From positions 10,400,142-10,464,141 of the forward strand of contig NC_069097.1 of assembly GCF_947172395.1 (NCBI RefSeq): a stretch of 64,000 nt of DNA, read 5' to 3'. Origin of the DNA: Bicyclus anynana (Eukaryota; Arthropoda; Insecta; Lepidoptera; Nymphalidae). Of this stretch, positions 63,893 through 64,000 are shown piece by piece. The position numbers and the translations under genes were made by a program. Position 1 is the first letter of the stretch, and each line of letters begins with the position of its first letter. The notes below the pieces were generated by a model. The model did no database searches and was not told where the DNA came from. It worked only from the letters and a program-made list of their open reading frames with translations.

Positions 63893-64000
63893 CTAGCGGA
63901 CCCGGTCAAGCTTCGCTTTGACTTATTTGCACTTCTTCCCTATCCCTACTCTAACCCTACCCTACCCCTACTTCTTCTGCTTGACTCTTAAACACTTGTA
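63893..64000 (-). mobile_element. CTAG-Helitron, subtype 3, runs off the window
   Basis: A|CTAGcggacccggtcaagc, then ctaaccctaccctacccc as at 29480-29500. Confidence 0.6.

Noticed and set aside
1..64000. CRISPR array or bacterial-type operons
   Set aside because: No regularly spaced identical repeats with unique spacers; base composition and transposons are those of an insect nuclear genome.

Overview
This window looks like non-coding, transposon-dense nuclear DNA from a lepidopteran, probably a butterfly. It is AT-rich. It carries about twenty copies of a tRNA-derived SINE of the kind common in nymphalid genomes, many short Helitron-like elements with a CTAG end (Lep1 type), and LINE 3' ends familiar from Lepidoptera. 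I found no host protein-coding gene, no rRNA gene and no free-standing tRNA gene. The long open frames that make sense belong to retrotransposons. The window is best read as an intergenic stretch or the inside of a very long intron.

Repeat families, with names used only here. SINE-A: about 300 bp, tRNA-like head, gggttgat(aatgatg)n tail. SINE-B: about 310 bp, a different tRNA-like head, ends in gggctaacttgtaaagaat plus A-run. SINE-C and SINE-D: rarer, each with its own tRNA-like head. CTAG-Helitrons (subtypes 1 to 4): about 190 bp, 5' TCTATACTAATATTATAAAG, 3' GC-rich hairpin then CTAG, inserted between A and T. LINEs: a CR1/L2-group (Daphne-like) element with a good reverse-transcriptase frame (22655-24190), an R4/Dong-like element with a restriction-like endonuclease (about 35051-36843), several RTE 3' ends with ATG-repeat tails, and a fourth LINE with an ETLGPW-type C-terminus. 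DNA elements: two hAT-type MITEs with 8-bp target duplications (32662-33106, 28382-28683), a probable third, a piggyBac-like MITE in TTAA (27208-27374), a Harbinger-like element in TTA (44766-45909), a deletion derivative with transposase remnants in TA (6089-7364), and several two- or three-copy foldback families.

Layout. 0-6 kb: GC-rich patches, Helitrons, SINEs, RTE ends. 6-15 kb: the TA-flanked transposon, SINEs, a SINE nested in a SINE. 15-27 kb: SINE with perfect target duplication, foldback MITE, the main LINE, and a Helitron split by another element. 27-39 kb: a cluster of MITEs, the R4-like LINE inside a TAA repeat, and a local duplication. 39-50 kb: more inverted-repeat elements, a double perfect palindrome, a G-rich island, a Harbinger-like element. 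50-64 kb: LINE relics, two more foldback MITEs, RTE ends, a GATA-motif cluster.

Scattered between the repeats are short GC-rich islands (near 1.7, 2.7, 10.2, 18.15, 30.85, 37.8, 43.3 and 57.3 kb). Seven of them carry the exact palindrome GTCTAGAC, the optimal Smad-binding element, often preceded by GGCC or GCCT. This is the most gene-regulation-like signal here and the only one the mobile elements do not explain.
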